Shown here in pieces: positions 35,850 to 49,592 of a DNA stretch of 64,000 bases (position 1 is its first letter; the number at the start of each line of letters is the position of its first letter). The notes beneath the pieces are model-generated. The model made no database searches and was not told the DNA's origin. It saw nothing but the letters and a program-made list of their open reading frames with translations. The stretch spans positions 62,001-126,000 of the forward strand of contig JAURVB010001822.1 in NCBI GenBank assembly GCA_033002965.1. Reading direction: 5' to 3'. The stretch comes from Piper betle. Taxonomy: Eukaryota > Streptophyta > Magnoliopsida > Piperales > Piperaceae. The position numbers and the translations under genes are program-made.

Positions 35850-38458
35850 ATAATGATACTTTCTATCCATAATTTTGAATTTTCTCTTTTACTCTAAAAA
35901 GTTCCCGGTCAATTCTACTTTATAATTTATTGAGTCAAACTCTTAGAATGACACTCTATTGGCAAACTTTATGATTGACTCCCGAGTCTGTCCAAGTTAA
36001 ATAAAAAATATTATAAAAATAGTTTATTTTCTTTTTAGTTTAGTTAAATCTATAGTGTAAAGTAATATAAAATATATATTTATCAATAAATAGAATAATA
36101 TGTCATAATTTAATATATGTTTCCGTTTCTTAAATTGAAAGTTTATTATAAATGACTTCGAGTCGGTTTGGAGTTTGACTACGCTTCATAGCCTGCCGAA
36201 TCTGCTTCGAGTCCAAAGTTTTTAAATTATGCTTCTATCTAGCCCTAGCATAAAAAACCGGTCTAAGTCACTGTTAAATTTTGCCATGGCTATAATTGTG
36301 GTAAATTAGACACGGCTGTGCTTATAACCTCAGGGCAGTCTTCTAAGTCGTGGCAGTAACAGATAATTTTTTTAAAATACCACGCCACCTTGGCAAAACA
36401 GTGATAAAACCGTGGGTGGCGATTTCCTGTTTTAAAAATATGTCATGGGTATATTACAACACAACGGTTCAACCGTGTCAACATTAAGTTGACCTGTACC
36501 GTTTACTAATTGATTATTAAGTAATCCGGCTTGGTCTGATCAATTACTTATCCATTGATTCGAGCCTGCTGCTGATTATAATTAAGCACTAATCATTCAA
36601 CAATTTGCCAAATTAAAAAATGTGAGATATACTAAGAAAAATCTAATATATATACAAATGAAAAAAATTAGGAGTAAATAATGTTGCTACTTTAGTGTCT
36701 CAAAGTATGTTACCTATCTTGCCAAATTATTCCAAGAATTGCTACCGACCAACGTTGTTTGTGGGGTCCATGGGAGCCACTGCACGTGCGACGCCAATCT
36801 TGACACGAGTATGAAGGAGACAAAGTGATGATCAAAACTGTGTGCCTTTCCCTTGCTAATTATTTCTGTGCGATATGTTGGAGAATCACAAGTCACAACA
36901 CTTCTATCAGGTCATAATTTTAAAGGAAAAATCTATTCTACTTTGATGCCATTGCATTATATTATATATATTCTAAACAGTATGGTGATTAATTTAAGAC
37001 CTTCAAGTCTGTGGTTTTCTATATAAAAATCACCCGAAAGAACTAAAATATTTTTAGGGAACGTGCGTAGTACATGTAGGTTACATAAGTCAATAAAAAC
37101 TAAACATAAAATATTAAAGTTAATGATTAGCATACTCTAACTATAATAAAAAAATTTGTACAAGGACAATTATTTGAGAGTGTAAATTTGTTATAACACT
37201 TATTGGCTGCCTCCTTACAAGTAAATATGAAAAATGTAAGAAAATTAACAATTTCATTACCTAAAAAAAACCCACGGGCCATATTAAAACTACCTGCGTT
37301 GCCTAGCAATGTATACTGATGCCTCGTTGCGATTGTGTGCTATAACTTTACTCTAATTCGGTTTTTTGATGATATTGACTTAATCTAAAAATTTAATAAA
37401 ATCAATAGCTACTAAAATTTGAAACTAGATCTTTCTCTTGCCAAATTGGGATTAACAAAGAACATCTTTAGAGGAAGCATGTAAGGCAGTAGGAAGTGGA
37501 ACATAAAATTCTGGATCTGAAGGAGGTAGAAGACCAGTTGCAAGACAATGCGAAGAAAGTTATGTATAATCAAATACTTCATATTTCATTCTGTGGTTAG
37601 GGCAGGCGGGGGCCCACATTTATATCCTGGAGTTATGCGGACAATCAAGGTTAGAGCGACGAGTGAGGCGGGCGTTAACAAGCCCATGCTGCCATGGTGG
37701 GCTTGGCCTTTGTTGGATGTCATGTGGGCCTAGGCCCAAATGTTAATGATGGTTAATCTCATAATTCTGGCCCACTAAAACACTAGATGAAAAACTTATT
37801 ATTATATTGGAGGAAGAAAGAATGGGATGAAGTAGTAGCCTATCAAATAGGAGGTAATTGGGACTGTGTTTAATTGGCTGCATTAGTAGGATGAGACAAG
37901 TGATAATTTGGTGAAATTTTTTTGATGGGATTGTGTACCCTACCTTCTTGTCTGTTTGCCCTTGGAATCTTCGACATGACCAGATATATAATGGCTATAG
38001 GACCAGTGGACCGCGTGTGTTTTGTCTAATGGCCAACCATATAAGAATGGCCAAAACTTTCTTCAATGATATGAAGTAATTAAATTAAATGCAAGGAAAG
38101 GGACATTAATTCTTGTTAGTGTCAGTAATAATGAAAAACAGGATGCAAAAGAAACCTAATTATAATGTAGGATGCGTTAATTCTTCGCCATATTTGAAGT
38201 TTGGAGCTGTGCTCCATAAACATTGGAGATGGATGCCCATTCTTGGTCTTCTGCGATGGTTACCTATTCAGATGACCAACTGCAGTCTTCAGTACTCTCC
38301 ACTGTGACAGCACTTTAAATTCATGTGGTTGATATGGAGCTGTTAGCATATGTTTGGAGTAGGAGGTGCTCTTTTCTATTAGACCTTCCAGAGTTCGAAC
38401 TATCATAAGAACACTGCAACACTCTCTTAATCGTATGGTCTCGTCTCTTGATTGAAGA
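34053..38458. other. Gene-poor AT-rich spacer
   Basis: No gene supported. It includes a (TA)n tract at 35808-35847, a stretch with CACGCCACC/GCCATGG words at 36.28-36.5 kb that looks like old transposon, and a GGGCC-rich patch at 37.6-37.74 kb. The open frame 38113-38307 is not recognised. Confidence 0.4.
35808..35847. repeat. (TA)n microsatellite
   Basis: About 19 TA units following a CT-rich run. Confidence 0.95.
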
Positions 38459-38612
38459 GAAGTTGTCCCCAACAATTGTTCAGTTGTCCCCAACAATTGT
38501 TGGGGACAACTGTGGCAACAGTGACAGCTGAACAATTGTTGGGGACAACAGTGACAACAGTGTAACAATTGATCAGTTGTCCCCAACAGTGGTAACTTGT
38601 AACAATTGATTT
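38459..38612. repeat. Cluster of palindromic repeats with a perfect 32-bp palindrome
   Basis: The 19-base word GTTGTCCCCAACAATTGTT or its reverse complement occurs repeatedly within 150 bp. At 38481-38512 two halves (CAGTTGTCCCCAACAA and its exact reverse complement) form a perfect 32-bp palindrome. Further copies or parts lie at about 38463-38480, 38528-38549 and 38574-38588, separated by CAGTGACA/TGTGGCAACAGTGA words. The tract can fold in several ways. No coding pattern. Confidence 0.85.
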
Positions 38613-41600
38613 GCAGAGAAGTTGTAGATTAGAGACTAATTATTTTACATTAGGTGATAGTGATAAAAAATATTTGCGAGGGTTCTAGCTAGACCGCACA
38701 CTAAAATTATTTATCTTCTTCCCTTGAACAAACGTGCAAAATGATTAATCTCTCACCCCAAATTAAACTAAGAAGTAATAACACAGATCACCATGCATGA
38801 GCTCATGTTGCTGGTAGAAGTCTGCCTTCGAACATTGCACTATTTTTGATTTACAATTTCGCATAAATTATGTGTTTCTTTAATAGCAAAGAGTAAGATC
38901 TGGAGCACTCAATTTGACATCCATTTGTGACTGAATTACATGAAAATTATTATGGGTCTCGAACAGATAATATTACCAGCCTTTATAACTTCACAGATTT
39001 ACCAGGGAAAGCATGATTGGAGGCCTGAAAAACTTAAGAGAGAGGCTAATATCACTATATGGGCCAAAAATGTTATACACTGTAATGGCTGCACCTTGTC
39101 GAGTTCATAATTAAGTTGCATGTCACAAATTTGTGGCTCACGTCCTTCTAAATCCTTACAAATTATGTAACTTGAACTTGCAATAGCTACACCGGTTTGA
39201 TTTAAGCTAACATATAACTAGATATGGATACAAAATTATCCAATGAAACTAATTAAGTGATGATCCTATGAATAATTAATTGTACAGTCACAGTCCCTTT
39301 AAGTGGAGTTGGAAGTGATCAATGCAAAGCTAAACAATTAAAGAACATCACGTGGCGATGAAGTCATTTCATTGACTCATTTGTGTTCTTCCTTCTCATG
39401 TTGCCTTCACTCCAACTGAAGATTATGAATTCAGTGGGGTTACTTGCAGCTTGATGTCAGAGCCCCCATCTGTTCAATATCTTACTTTTCTACTCCACAA
39501 TTACCAGAATATTACTTCCACTTATATATACTCCAATATCATATTTCCTCTTTGACTACTTATGTTCTTCATGGAAAAGTAAACAAGATTCTATCTTTCT
39601 TTTTTTGACCAATAAAACCAATCATTCATTAGTTTAAGGCGCGTTGGAATTCTTGGTTACTGAGGCATTGAATTTGGTATTCGCAATCAAGCAATAAGGT
39701 GAGGTAAATTTACAAGTCATGCAGACCTGCAAAACCAAATTCCTATTTCAAATAGTGTAGAGATGGGAATGAGTTGATCCGGCTTTGGACCCTCAACTGG
39801 TTTAGGCTTGGGCTCGACGCAGTATGTAATTAATAAATATAAACCTGACCAAAAATGTCTCATATTGTTCCTTACATCTTGTGTTATTACTGGTTATTAT
39901 AAGGGAAAAATTGCTGCAATCATTTTATGGCTCATATTGTTTTTTTCCAAGCTTCATGGCCCATATTTGAAGTAGCAAACAACATTATATCCAAACATAC
40001 CAATGAGCTAGATTATGAAAAGGACTCCATTGGCTATAAAATATATAGGAAGTCATCAAAATCTGTTTTTTTATAGAATTTGGACAGCACAAATACAGTT
40101 GCCGAGCAATGACAGCTCTCAACAAAGTAGAGTTGACTGCAGCTTTTTGTGACCCAAACATTATAACATGTCTGCAAGTCGGATAAAGATGAAGGCTTTT
40201 TGGCCCAGCTTCCCATCCAATTCAATTCCATGAAAGCGGATCACGAGGAAAAAGCCACATTTAGACCTGGAAAAAGTCATTTGAAAACACATCCTCAATG
40301 GACGATCCAGATCCTTCAAACCATTGGGTCCCATGATGTGGTCCACGGATTATTGTGGGCCGCTGTTGTTTCGAACTGATCAATAAATACGACAAGACTA
40401 AATGTTGTTGAAAATTAATATGTTGGAAGACTTTGTTGATTTTGTGTGATTAATTTAAATTTTAAAATAGAAATGTTCCAACCAGCTATTGATAATGATC
40501 AGTATTTTATACATTTAGGGAAGGAATTTAAAATTCTGATGATCAGAAACTTATAGCAAACTTCTGATTAGATATCAACATCTTTGAACTTTGCATAATC
40601 TGTAAACGAATTGCTCAATTAATAATTATCGTCGCTATCTTGAGTCTTCCTTGATTGTTTTACTAATAGTTAATGGATAGACTTTCTATATGATTCCTTG
40701 GTAAGCACATGAAGTATCAGTTTACTATGTATGATGATTATATCTAGCTTGGCTAATTTATTGTATTCAAAGGCAACTCAACAAACATTTCCTTTAAAAA
40801 TAGCTTATCAATACCAATCACAAAAGTCTAGGTCTTGCATTATATTTTTTAACCCTTTTTTAATTATTTTATCAAACTACCACTGAAAGTAATTTTCTTC
40901 ATCCATATATAAATCCAAATTGTTATTCTACAGAGTTGAGAAAAGTAGTACTGCGTGCTCTATCATGCTGTCGAAGTCTAAACTGTCAAGTCAGAAACAA
41001 AAAGATTGTAAACTCATGAACAAGTTGGAAGGGGAGATCGACCAAGAAAATAAATGAGTACAAATTCAGCTTATTTCTTATAATTTATCAAGCTTCAAAG
41101 AAGGCGAAAGGAAAGAAACTTTCATTTCCATGCACAAGAGTCCAACGATTACAATGACCCAAAAGTGCGTTTATTCAACTCTTCAATTAATTAGGTCACT
41201 CATGAGGTTTCCACTGCTCTCATCCATTAAATTTCGCAGCAAACTACTCTTATTACACTTCAATTCTCTTATTAAATTTCCACTGTTTTGCCAGTAGAAT
41301 TTCCACTGTTTTGCCAGTAATTAATAGAAGAAGAAATTGTCAAGGTTCTCTGTCATGAACCTTTGAACTTTTACTTGAATTCATCATTATCAATAATCTA
41401 ACAAGTCTACTTGGTCTTTAAGGCATATACCGTATTAGAACCCTACGGGAAGAAAAATATTATTGCATGCAAGAAAAAATACATATAAGATCTATCAGAG
41501 CTAAATACCTTAAGACATATATAGATGTGTGTATATATCAGACCTTCTGTATGTGTTTTTTTAGAGCCTGTCTATATTTTTAATGATGTCACTTTGGTGT

Positions 41601-42528
41601 CTACTACCAGTACTCTTAGCGCATGCATTAAGAATGATTATTAGTAGTAAATATTATCATCAGTTGGTCTCTTTCCTAACAAGTAAGAACTTTTACTAGA
41701 GTTAGCTTAATCATCCATAAAGCTTCTAATAGAGTGGACAGTGAATATGTAGCTAATTTCTGCATACATTCATTCATACTCTATGTATACAACAAGTAGC
41801 TTATTGACTATCTCATTCGTTTGGTTAGAGTGTGATTCGAGATTGTATTTTATAATTTTAAAATGAAAAAAATTAAGGTGAGTTACTCCTTGTATAGCTT
41901 ATGTGAACTATATATTTAATTTAAACAAGTTTTAATTAATCCCACAAAATAAAATTATATTTATGAAAAATATAAATTAACCGAATTTATATTTAATTAG
42001 TCCCAGAAAATAAAATTTATGTCTATAAAAAATATAGTGCATAAGTGGCATCAAGGTGATAGTATTTTATTTTTTTGGGTATCAATATGATTTAACTTTA
42101 GAATTTTATAAAAAATACATTAGTTAATAGTTATTTTAAAATTAATTTTTAAAATAATTATTTTGATACTTAAAAAAATGGTTAAAAATATTAGATTTAG
42201 TTAAAAATCTATACTTATTTTTATTATTAAAATTTTTATTTATACAAATTTTTAGCAGTGGGACATATTAAATTGCTCCAAATAAAAAGTATAGTTTATA
42301 TAAGTTACATATGTTGCAGATCATACATATAAAAATCTTTTAAAATATGTCAATAATTATTTAAGGATTAGTTTAAATTTGAATAATATTAAAATCATGG
42401 AGAAGACTCTTTTTATTATGACCGTTGATCTATTACCGGAAAAGATCAAGATTAACTTTTTAAACCACAGCTTACCAAATTAGGCTATAAAGTTAGTTTA
42501 CCGCAACAATTTCCTACAATCAACATAC
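38613..42528. other. Gene-poor AT-rich spacer upstream of the U-box gene
   Basis: No gene seen on either strand. Minor features: a 21-bp tandem duplication TTTCCACTGTTTTGCCAGTA at 41278-41320; a TTCCTTACATCTTGTGTTA word at 39868-39886 shared with 27.73-27.78 kb. 41.9-42.4 kb is very AT-rich. Confidence 0.45.
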
Positions 42529-42536
42529 TATAAATA
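42529..42536 (+). promoter_or_regulatory. TATA box of the U-box gene
   Basis: TATAAATA lies 62 bp before the ATG at 42591 (ACTATAAATATG), in a stretch otherwise typical of a plant core promoter. Confidence 0.7.
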
Positions 42537-42590
42537 TGTATACAATTCAAGAGGACAGAGAGGATTAGGAGAGCAGCAAAATTAACATCT

Positions 42591-43835
42591 ATGGGGTGCT
42601 CTGATCAGGTTCCTCCCTTCCATATGCCCCATCTCCCTAGAGGTCATGAAGGATCCCGTCACCCTCTCCACCGGCATGACCTACGACCGGGACAGCATCC
42701 TGCGGTGGATCTCCGTCTACGGCCACCGGACGTGCCCCGTCACTCAGCAGCCCATTGCCGGCGGCTTGGCCGGCGTCACACCCAACTCCAACCTCCTCCG
42801 ACTCATCCAGCAATGGCATGTTGATCACCCCAACATGGCCATGGGTCCTAGCACTACAAGAGATGTTGCACCCACTTTTGATGCGTCCATCATATCCAAG
42901 CTTGTCCAGGAGATGGAGCAGCCGCACTCGAGAGGAAAAGCCTTGAAGAAGATGAGAATGTTGATTCAAGAGAGTGAAGTGAACAGGAAGTGCTTGGGAG
43001 AGTCTGATGATCATGGCCTGGTCTATTCAATCGCTTCACTCATTGCAGAAACAGAGCAGCTACATGGATCGTTTGCTTCCCCATGGCCACCAACGTTGAT
43101 GGAAGAAGCCTTGAGCGTTCTGTACCTTTTGAAGCCATCCAATGAACTCATGAAGAAAATCGGCGAAGATGGTGAAGGAAAGATTGTGGTTAGTCTGAGC
43201 TTAGTGTTGCAGAGAGGGAGCTACCAAGCTAGAACCTGCGCTGCACTCCTTTTGAAGCATTTCTTCAAGGTGGTAGACGAAAGATACAAATCTGAGCTAC
43301 TTCCGGAGCTCTTCGATGCCATGGTTGAGATATTAAAAGATCAGAACTCCTCCAAGGCGACAATGGCAGTTCTTTCGATCCTAATGGAGCTGACCCAATA
43401 CCAAAGGAACCGAATCAAGGCCATTGAAGCAGGGGTGGTTGCAGTTTTGATTGAGCTGCTTGCAGAGAGTGATGAGAGGAGGAGCTGCGAGCTAATGCTG
43501 GGGGTCTTGAAGGCCTTGTGCTCAAGGGCAGAGGGGAGAACAGCGTTCGAAGCTCATGCGGCCGGGGTGGCGGCGGTGGTGGGGAAGATACTGACGGTGT
43601 CGCCGGCGGCGAGCGAAGTGGGGGTGAAGTTGCTGTTGCAGTTGTGCAGGTTTTGTGTGAAGGGTGGGGTGGTAGATGAGATGGTGGAGGTGGGAGGGTG
43701 GCCAGGCTCTGCATGGTGCTGGTGCGGGAAGATTGTAACAGTAAGACCAGGCACAAGGCCAAGAAGATTTTTGCTTTGCACTACAAGACTTGGAACAAGT
43801 CCCCTTGCTATGCTTCCTTTTATATGTTGCCTTGA
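42591..43835 (+). CDS. Plant U-box/ARM E3 ubiquitin ligase, PUB22/PUB23-like (frameshifted as given)
   Basis: Intronless gene, about 415 aa, from MGCSDQVPPFH at 42591. After a missing base near 42624 the U-box follows: CPISLEVMKDPVTLSTGMTY, DRDSILRWISVYGHRTCPVT, TPNSNLLRLIQQW. The rest is an armadillo-type helical domain with family blocks LMEEALSVLYLL, YQARTCAALLLKHFF, LFDAMVEILKDQ, RNRIKAIEAGVVAVLIELL, GRTAFEAHAAGVAAVVGKIL. A second missing base in the G-run 43696-43698 hides the true C-terminus, which then reads LCMVLVREDC, ALHYKTWNKSPC and ends at 43835 (…FYMLP). The intronless layout and length fit PUB22/23/24, which ubiquitinate exocyst and other targets and damp pattern-triggered immunity and drought responses. 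The exact orthologue is not determinable. Confidence 0.9.
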
Positions 43836-46800
43836 AATCATTCTGCAATATTGGTGTAAAAGTTTGCGATTGGTTTCTGATTTTTGATTTTGCTAATTAG
43901 CTGGGAGAATATGATATATCTAGTTTTTAGTTGTTGGTACTTCATTGGGAAAATTGTGGATATGTAATCCTCCTTTATGATCAAACAATACTGGTTTTGT
44001 TAAGGTTGGGTTTGTGTAAGATTATAGAAATGCATTTTGTATGCAAGTATTATATGAATACAAGCGACAATTCGATTTGCATGCTAACATCATTTACTGG
44101 TGAATGTGTAGTTAATCTGGCTGTATTATGTTCGAAATTAAAAACTATCTTTTGATGATACTAAGTGTGCAATTTCAAGAAACCAGTAGATAGGTGTACC
44201 TCTTATATATGCAGCTAGCCCGTTTTTCATTAAATTGTGATTTGGAAGTAAACACAGCCAGGTTTGTCCTGTACAAGTGAAAATGAAATAACAAACTTTT
44301 GTCCTCGTACACAAATTCATCTCTCCAACCTTAGCAAAACTTCATCCCTTCTGAATGATCACTGAATGCATGCCTGGATCATTACAAACTCTTCTTTCAT
44401 ATGTACAGCTGCAAGTTTGGAAGATCCTAGTTTTGGGATTGGCTCTGATATTAGAACATATTAACTGAATATGGTTTGAGTACTAAAAGGGCTGAAATAG
44501 TTAGACAGTACACAATTCGTATAACAAACTATTTTCTTGTATTGGTTGAGCTGTGATTAGCGTGCAGGAGTGATTGACCAAGAATGTTGAAAGACAAATG
44601 GATCACTAGTACATCGTTTGTGTTTGAAGCCCTTGAAATGTTGCCAGAATATAGTTGCAAGTTTGAATATGTATTGAAGGTCCCAAAAAGATAAATGAGC
44701 ATTTGAAGCCACAAATTATTGAAGAGAATTAAATTCTATCTGAGCAGCTGCTCATGACCTCGTTTAAGGTCTTGTACATGGAAACTCGTTACCAAGGCTT
44801 AACCAAACAAAAACAAAAAGCAAAAAACCTGGTAACCTTTTCTTGGGTTTTCAAACAGTGGAATACAGTGCAATGCATATGAGCCACCAAATCCTAATCC
44901 GTGTGATTTCCAACAAATTGTACTTGTTAGTTGCAAAGCCACTTTCTGACCAATTGCAGACAATACCAAAGGATGGGAACGACTGCAAATTGCCCATAAA
45001 AAAGCTATTAAGCAATTGAACATGTATAAAGTCCAAGCTATCTTCGTCAAATACTGGGCAACTTGCGGCTCCCAGCGAGTGTTGATAACAATTTAATTAA
45101 AAGTACTGCCTAAGTAAGGTTGAACTTTCCCGGCTGTTACTTTGGACTTGAATTTGCCTTGAGAATTTTCAGTTCATGAAGAAGCATTGACCATTTATAA
45201 TTTTATATGTAGTAGTGCTTTAGTCATCTTTTAATACCTTATAATCTTATAATAAGAAAAATATGGACTTTAGTGACGAAAATGACTGATGTATATTATT
45301 AGCGCAGTAAATAGCTAGCGGATTTACGGATTTATCGATTGTACCAAATTAAATAGCATAAATATGGTAAAAAAATTATTCAATATTTTGTAAAATAGTG
45401 AATAGCTCAATTAATTTAATCAAACAAATTAGAAAGGTTTAACCAATTTCACCAAATGTAATTATGCAATCTTATATGTTTTATGAATAAATTTCAATTT
45501 TATTTCCTAACTTAGACACTATCTATATGAAATTAGTTTTTTATTTGAAACATATTTTGCGTAATATTATTGTAATGATTAGAGCTCAATATTTTAAAGT
45601 TTCTTTTTATTATAATTTAAGATTAATTTATTTTATTTTAAATATTAAAATATTTTATATTTTGTATGAGAGGCTATTTTTTACGGTTATATATATATAT
45701 ATATATTTATTTTAAACCTTATATATTTTTTTATTGATTGATGTGTTATATGAAATGGTGATAAATTAACCAAATTTTGATCATTTCGTCAACATCAAAA
45801 CGGTTGAAACTCGGTTAACTGTTTGGTTATAATTAATTGTATAAAAAACGGTTAATAATTACTGTTAATAGTATTGACTGACTCGTAATCAAGACATTTA
45901 GAATCCCGATATGTGTTTATTAATATAATTATTTAGTTAGCGAAGGACTTGAACCTTCAGTAGTGACAAAATTTCGGTCAACATTGAACCTGTTTGTCAT
46001 GATACAGACCTTAGAATCGCAAAAAGGACTGTTGATTAATTCCGTGGAGTTGGCAATGTGACATAAAACGAATTAAGAGAAGAATCATGGGTCATACCAT
46101 GCAAAATTCAAAGATTGTAAGGATTTACATGTTGAGAATTATGCATGCAACCACCTTCATGTTTGATTGCAGAAGATGGCCAAGAGCTTCATCTCGCAGG
46201 ACTCACCAACTCTTCTACTTGGAAACAGTTAAGACACAATCAGGTACAAGGGAGCGCATTCCAATTGCAATCGTTGAATTTTTGGTCGGATCAGCTGGAG
46301 AATTTTTGACTGTAACTAAACTAGAGGCTCCCCATATACGGCAGCACCAATCTAAAAAAATAAAATAGTAAGTTTCAAATGTAAATTTTTTTTCAAAAAA
46401 TTGAGAAAAATTATTATTATTATTACTATCATCTTTTTTTGAAGGCGATTCCTTTGTTGAATTGTTAAGGTCAAGCTGTTTGTTGTTGACTTTTTAATAG
46501 GGTTAATTTTTGTTGGTGGATCTTCAACCTAGCTGGGCAGCCCTTCCGAACGGTTCCTTGAAGCCCATGACATTGGACATGGGGCTATATTTCAGGCCCA
46601 TCCTGGAAGAGATATGGGCTTTCGTAGGTAGATCTTCGTGCCGAGTGCTTATTTTTTTAACTCAGCTCTTATTGATCACATAATCGCCTAGTATATATAA
46701 TATAATCACATTTATTGTAATCAAATCCATCTGATTATCTTTACCCAAGTTCATACTTGCGTAAACAATGTACCCTTTACATATGGGTTATTTAGGGTGA

Positions 46801-49592
46801 CTCTTTGGAGAAATACATATATACATCATATGTATGATCTTATCAATTGTAGAATATATCCTTGTATACGTATCATATTCCTATAGGCTATATATATATA
46901 TGTCAAGTACCAGATCATATGAAACATTCGCACTTCAAAATACTACAATAGATCACCCAAACATAATTATCATAGCATAAATTTAACTTACTGAGTGCTG
47001 TGCCCGATGATATGAACTGTGCAAAAAGAATGATATATATAAATATCGCTTGACAGCTTGTTATATTAAAAATTTGCCAATGTTGGGTGTCTCGGATCGC
47101 ACTTAGCAAACTATATTAATTCATGAATGGAGATCTAGAGTCACAAACATCCCATGTAATTAAGAATTGAATCTAAGGAACTTTAACTTTGAGAACATTC
47201 GGTCATACTTAGTTTAACGCTAACCATAAGCCATGTTTGGTGCTTTCTCGGTGTGACTGAAGTAGGTAACAGATGATAACACGCGGTCGTACCTTTACTA
47301 TTTGATGGCTGCTGATATAGTTCTTGATAAGCTGTCTCAAGTTCTCAGATTGGTACACTTATAATGGAAAGACTTTCGTTATTTATTCAAGAAAAAAGTG
47401 ATAAGCAACATCAGAAAACTATAGGTTTTTGGATCGATGACCTAATTTTGGAATATACAATGCATGGTCTCTGGTGAAACAAAAGGCAAAGGTAGACATG
47501 ATGACGAACAAGTGATAAGCTAGAAGTTGTTCGTATATATACAAAGTTCATGCCAGCAACTAGCAAGAATATTATTGTATAGAATAGAAGTTGGATCTCA
47601 TCACCCCATCAATGTTCCATTGTTTCTATCATAAAAAATTAAGAGCAGTTAACAGCTAATGGCCTGGCCACTTAGTTGTTAAAATCCTAATATTAGGTTT
47701 AAAATGACGTTGGTCTTGAAAGTAAATTAGTGTGGACCATCAAACATTTGATGGTGAATTTCAGGGTGACCATTGTCCGAGCCAGCTTCCAAATTAGCTT
47801 AGTGCTGTGCTAGAATATGCCTAAGCTCATTTTATTTTGATCATTAAGAAATTAAAATGACTATAAACTTAGAATATTCACAGTAATGTGCATGGTTGAA
47901 GCCATTCCATGGGAGTTTTAACCAGTAGGTTATTTGACCTTATCATCATTTAATGAGTCGAGCTCAAGCTGAACTACAACTTGTTTCATATTTCATATAA
48001 AGGCACAACACAAACAATTTTTTTTCCAAGTTATTTCTTAAAATCAGTTGTTAAGGGCTGTTACTTATACTGTCGTAATATACACAATCATGGTGAAATA
48101 CTATTCATAAATGAGGTACTTACTTATATATGAGAAAAAAATCCGAAATTATGTACATGCATGGTTTATAACTAGGGTGAGGAAATATCATTCATAAGCT
48201 AAAATATCATACAAGAAAATATTAGAAGATGTAATTTACTAAGTTTCTAATTGATATACCATAATTTTAAAACTTTTTTTGACTTAAAAAATTCTCCTAG
48301 TTGATGCTACCTCATAATTTATCAAGTCAAACTTCGTTAATGACTTCGTACTAACTAATTTTATAATTGACTTCCTAAGTCAAGTTATAAAAACTATCAG
48401 AATATATTATTTTTCGTATAGATTATTTAAATCAATATTTTTGAACAATATAAATCATATATTTATCAAATTTCAAGGGCCGAAAGAGCATGTCCAAATT
48501 TCGAATATAAAAACCATGGTTGAAACAGCTTGCACTAATTTTCACTATTTTACAAAATAAGTTAAAGTATTTTTTATGCTTGGCACCACATTTAATTGCA
48601 TCGTCCTAAGAATGATATATTTTATCCTGAACTATGAATTTATCATAGTCCTCTAACATCATGAAAAAAAATTGTACTAGTTTCTATCTATTTTGAATTA
48701 TTCGTAATTGGTGTGTAGTATCATACATACTTACGTACGCAACCTAAATACTTGTAGAAAAAGGTAGGTATACACTATTTTTTGTAAAAGTTATACACCT
48801 AATTTTTTGCTGACGAAAATTTACTTAATTAAACTAGGATACAGTCGGAATAAAAAAGAAAACTAATTCAAGGGCATGCTTTGCCATTTGGATTGCATCA
48901 CTCCTATTCAAGCTTTTTTCAGGCAACCAATGAAGTTTCGAGAATTGATACTACTATCACTGACCTGTACGGTGCACGCGCCGTTCTTTTCACTAACAAT
49001 CCAAGGAGACCTCCCCCGAAATCATATTTTCTAGTTACATTATGCCAACTAATTATGGTAAACAAAATGTTCAACAATTTAAGAATTAACAGATCCTTCT
49101 GTAATATATATAATCATGCATGTTAAAAATAAACTTCCTAATTTGCCTACGACGATGGCTTCTCTACATGAGATCAATCTTGGGTTTTTAGGTCAAGAGA
49201 TAACTCTTCCACCATGAAAGCTTGTTTGTAGCTGACAAGTGTTGATCTACAATGCAGTATCAATGGGCAAACCACTGTCTGCTTGCATGCAGTATGGTGG
49301 AGAGAAAGCTAAACACCAGAAAAGCAAATCAAGCCAAAGCAAGATAGTGGAAGTGGCTCCAAACATTACAAAGTAGTTTATCTTACAATAGTTTAAGTAA
49401 TCCTGGCAGGTCATTGTACTCTTATATAAGTTAGTGACATGATCACAATCAGAAATCAACCAAGAAATATCTTACCTAATAAACTGGCATTGCCTGGCCT
49501 TCCTCGGGGCCTAGATAGCCAATTTTGCTACAGCTGATAATTACAAGCCTCAAATTCACGTACTATTGTTATTGAATTAGTCATCTGCACAT
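43836..49592. other. Intergenic spacer between the U-box and ALMT genes
   Basis: No gene supported. The first 200-300 bp are probably 3' UTR. 45.3-45.9 kb is AT-rich with GGTTAATAATTACTG-like words, possibly an old element. Frames at 44799-45050, 46087-46368 and 48881-49126 match nothing I recognise. Confidence 0.45.

Noticed and set aside
45290..45900. Second possible old hAT-like element
   Set aside because: Similar words to 31.3-31.8 kb but no convincing terminal repeats or target duplication.
46087..46368. 93-codon open frame as a gene
   Set aside because: No domain, no codon pattern unlike background, no promoter or splice context.
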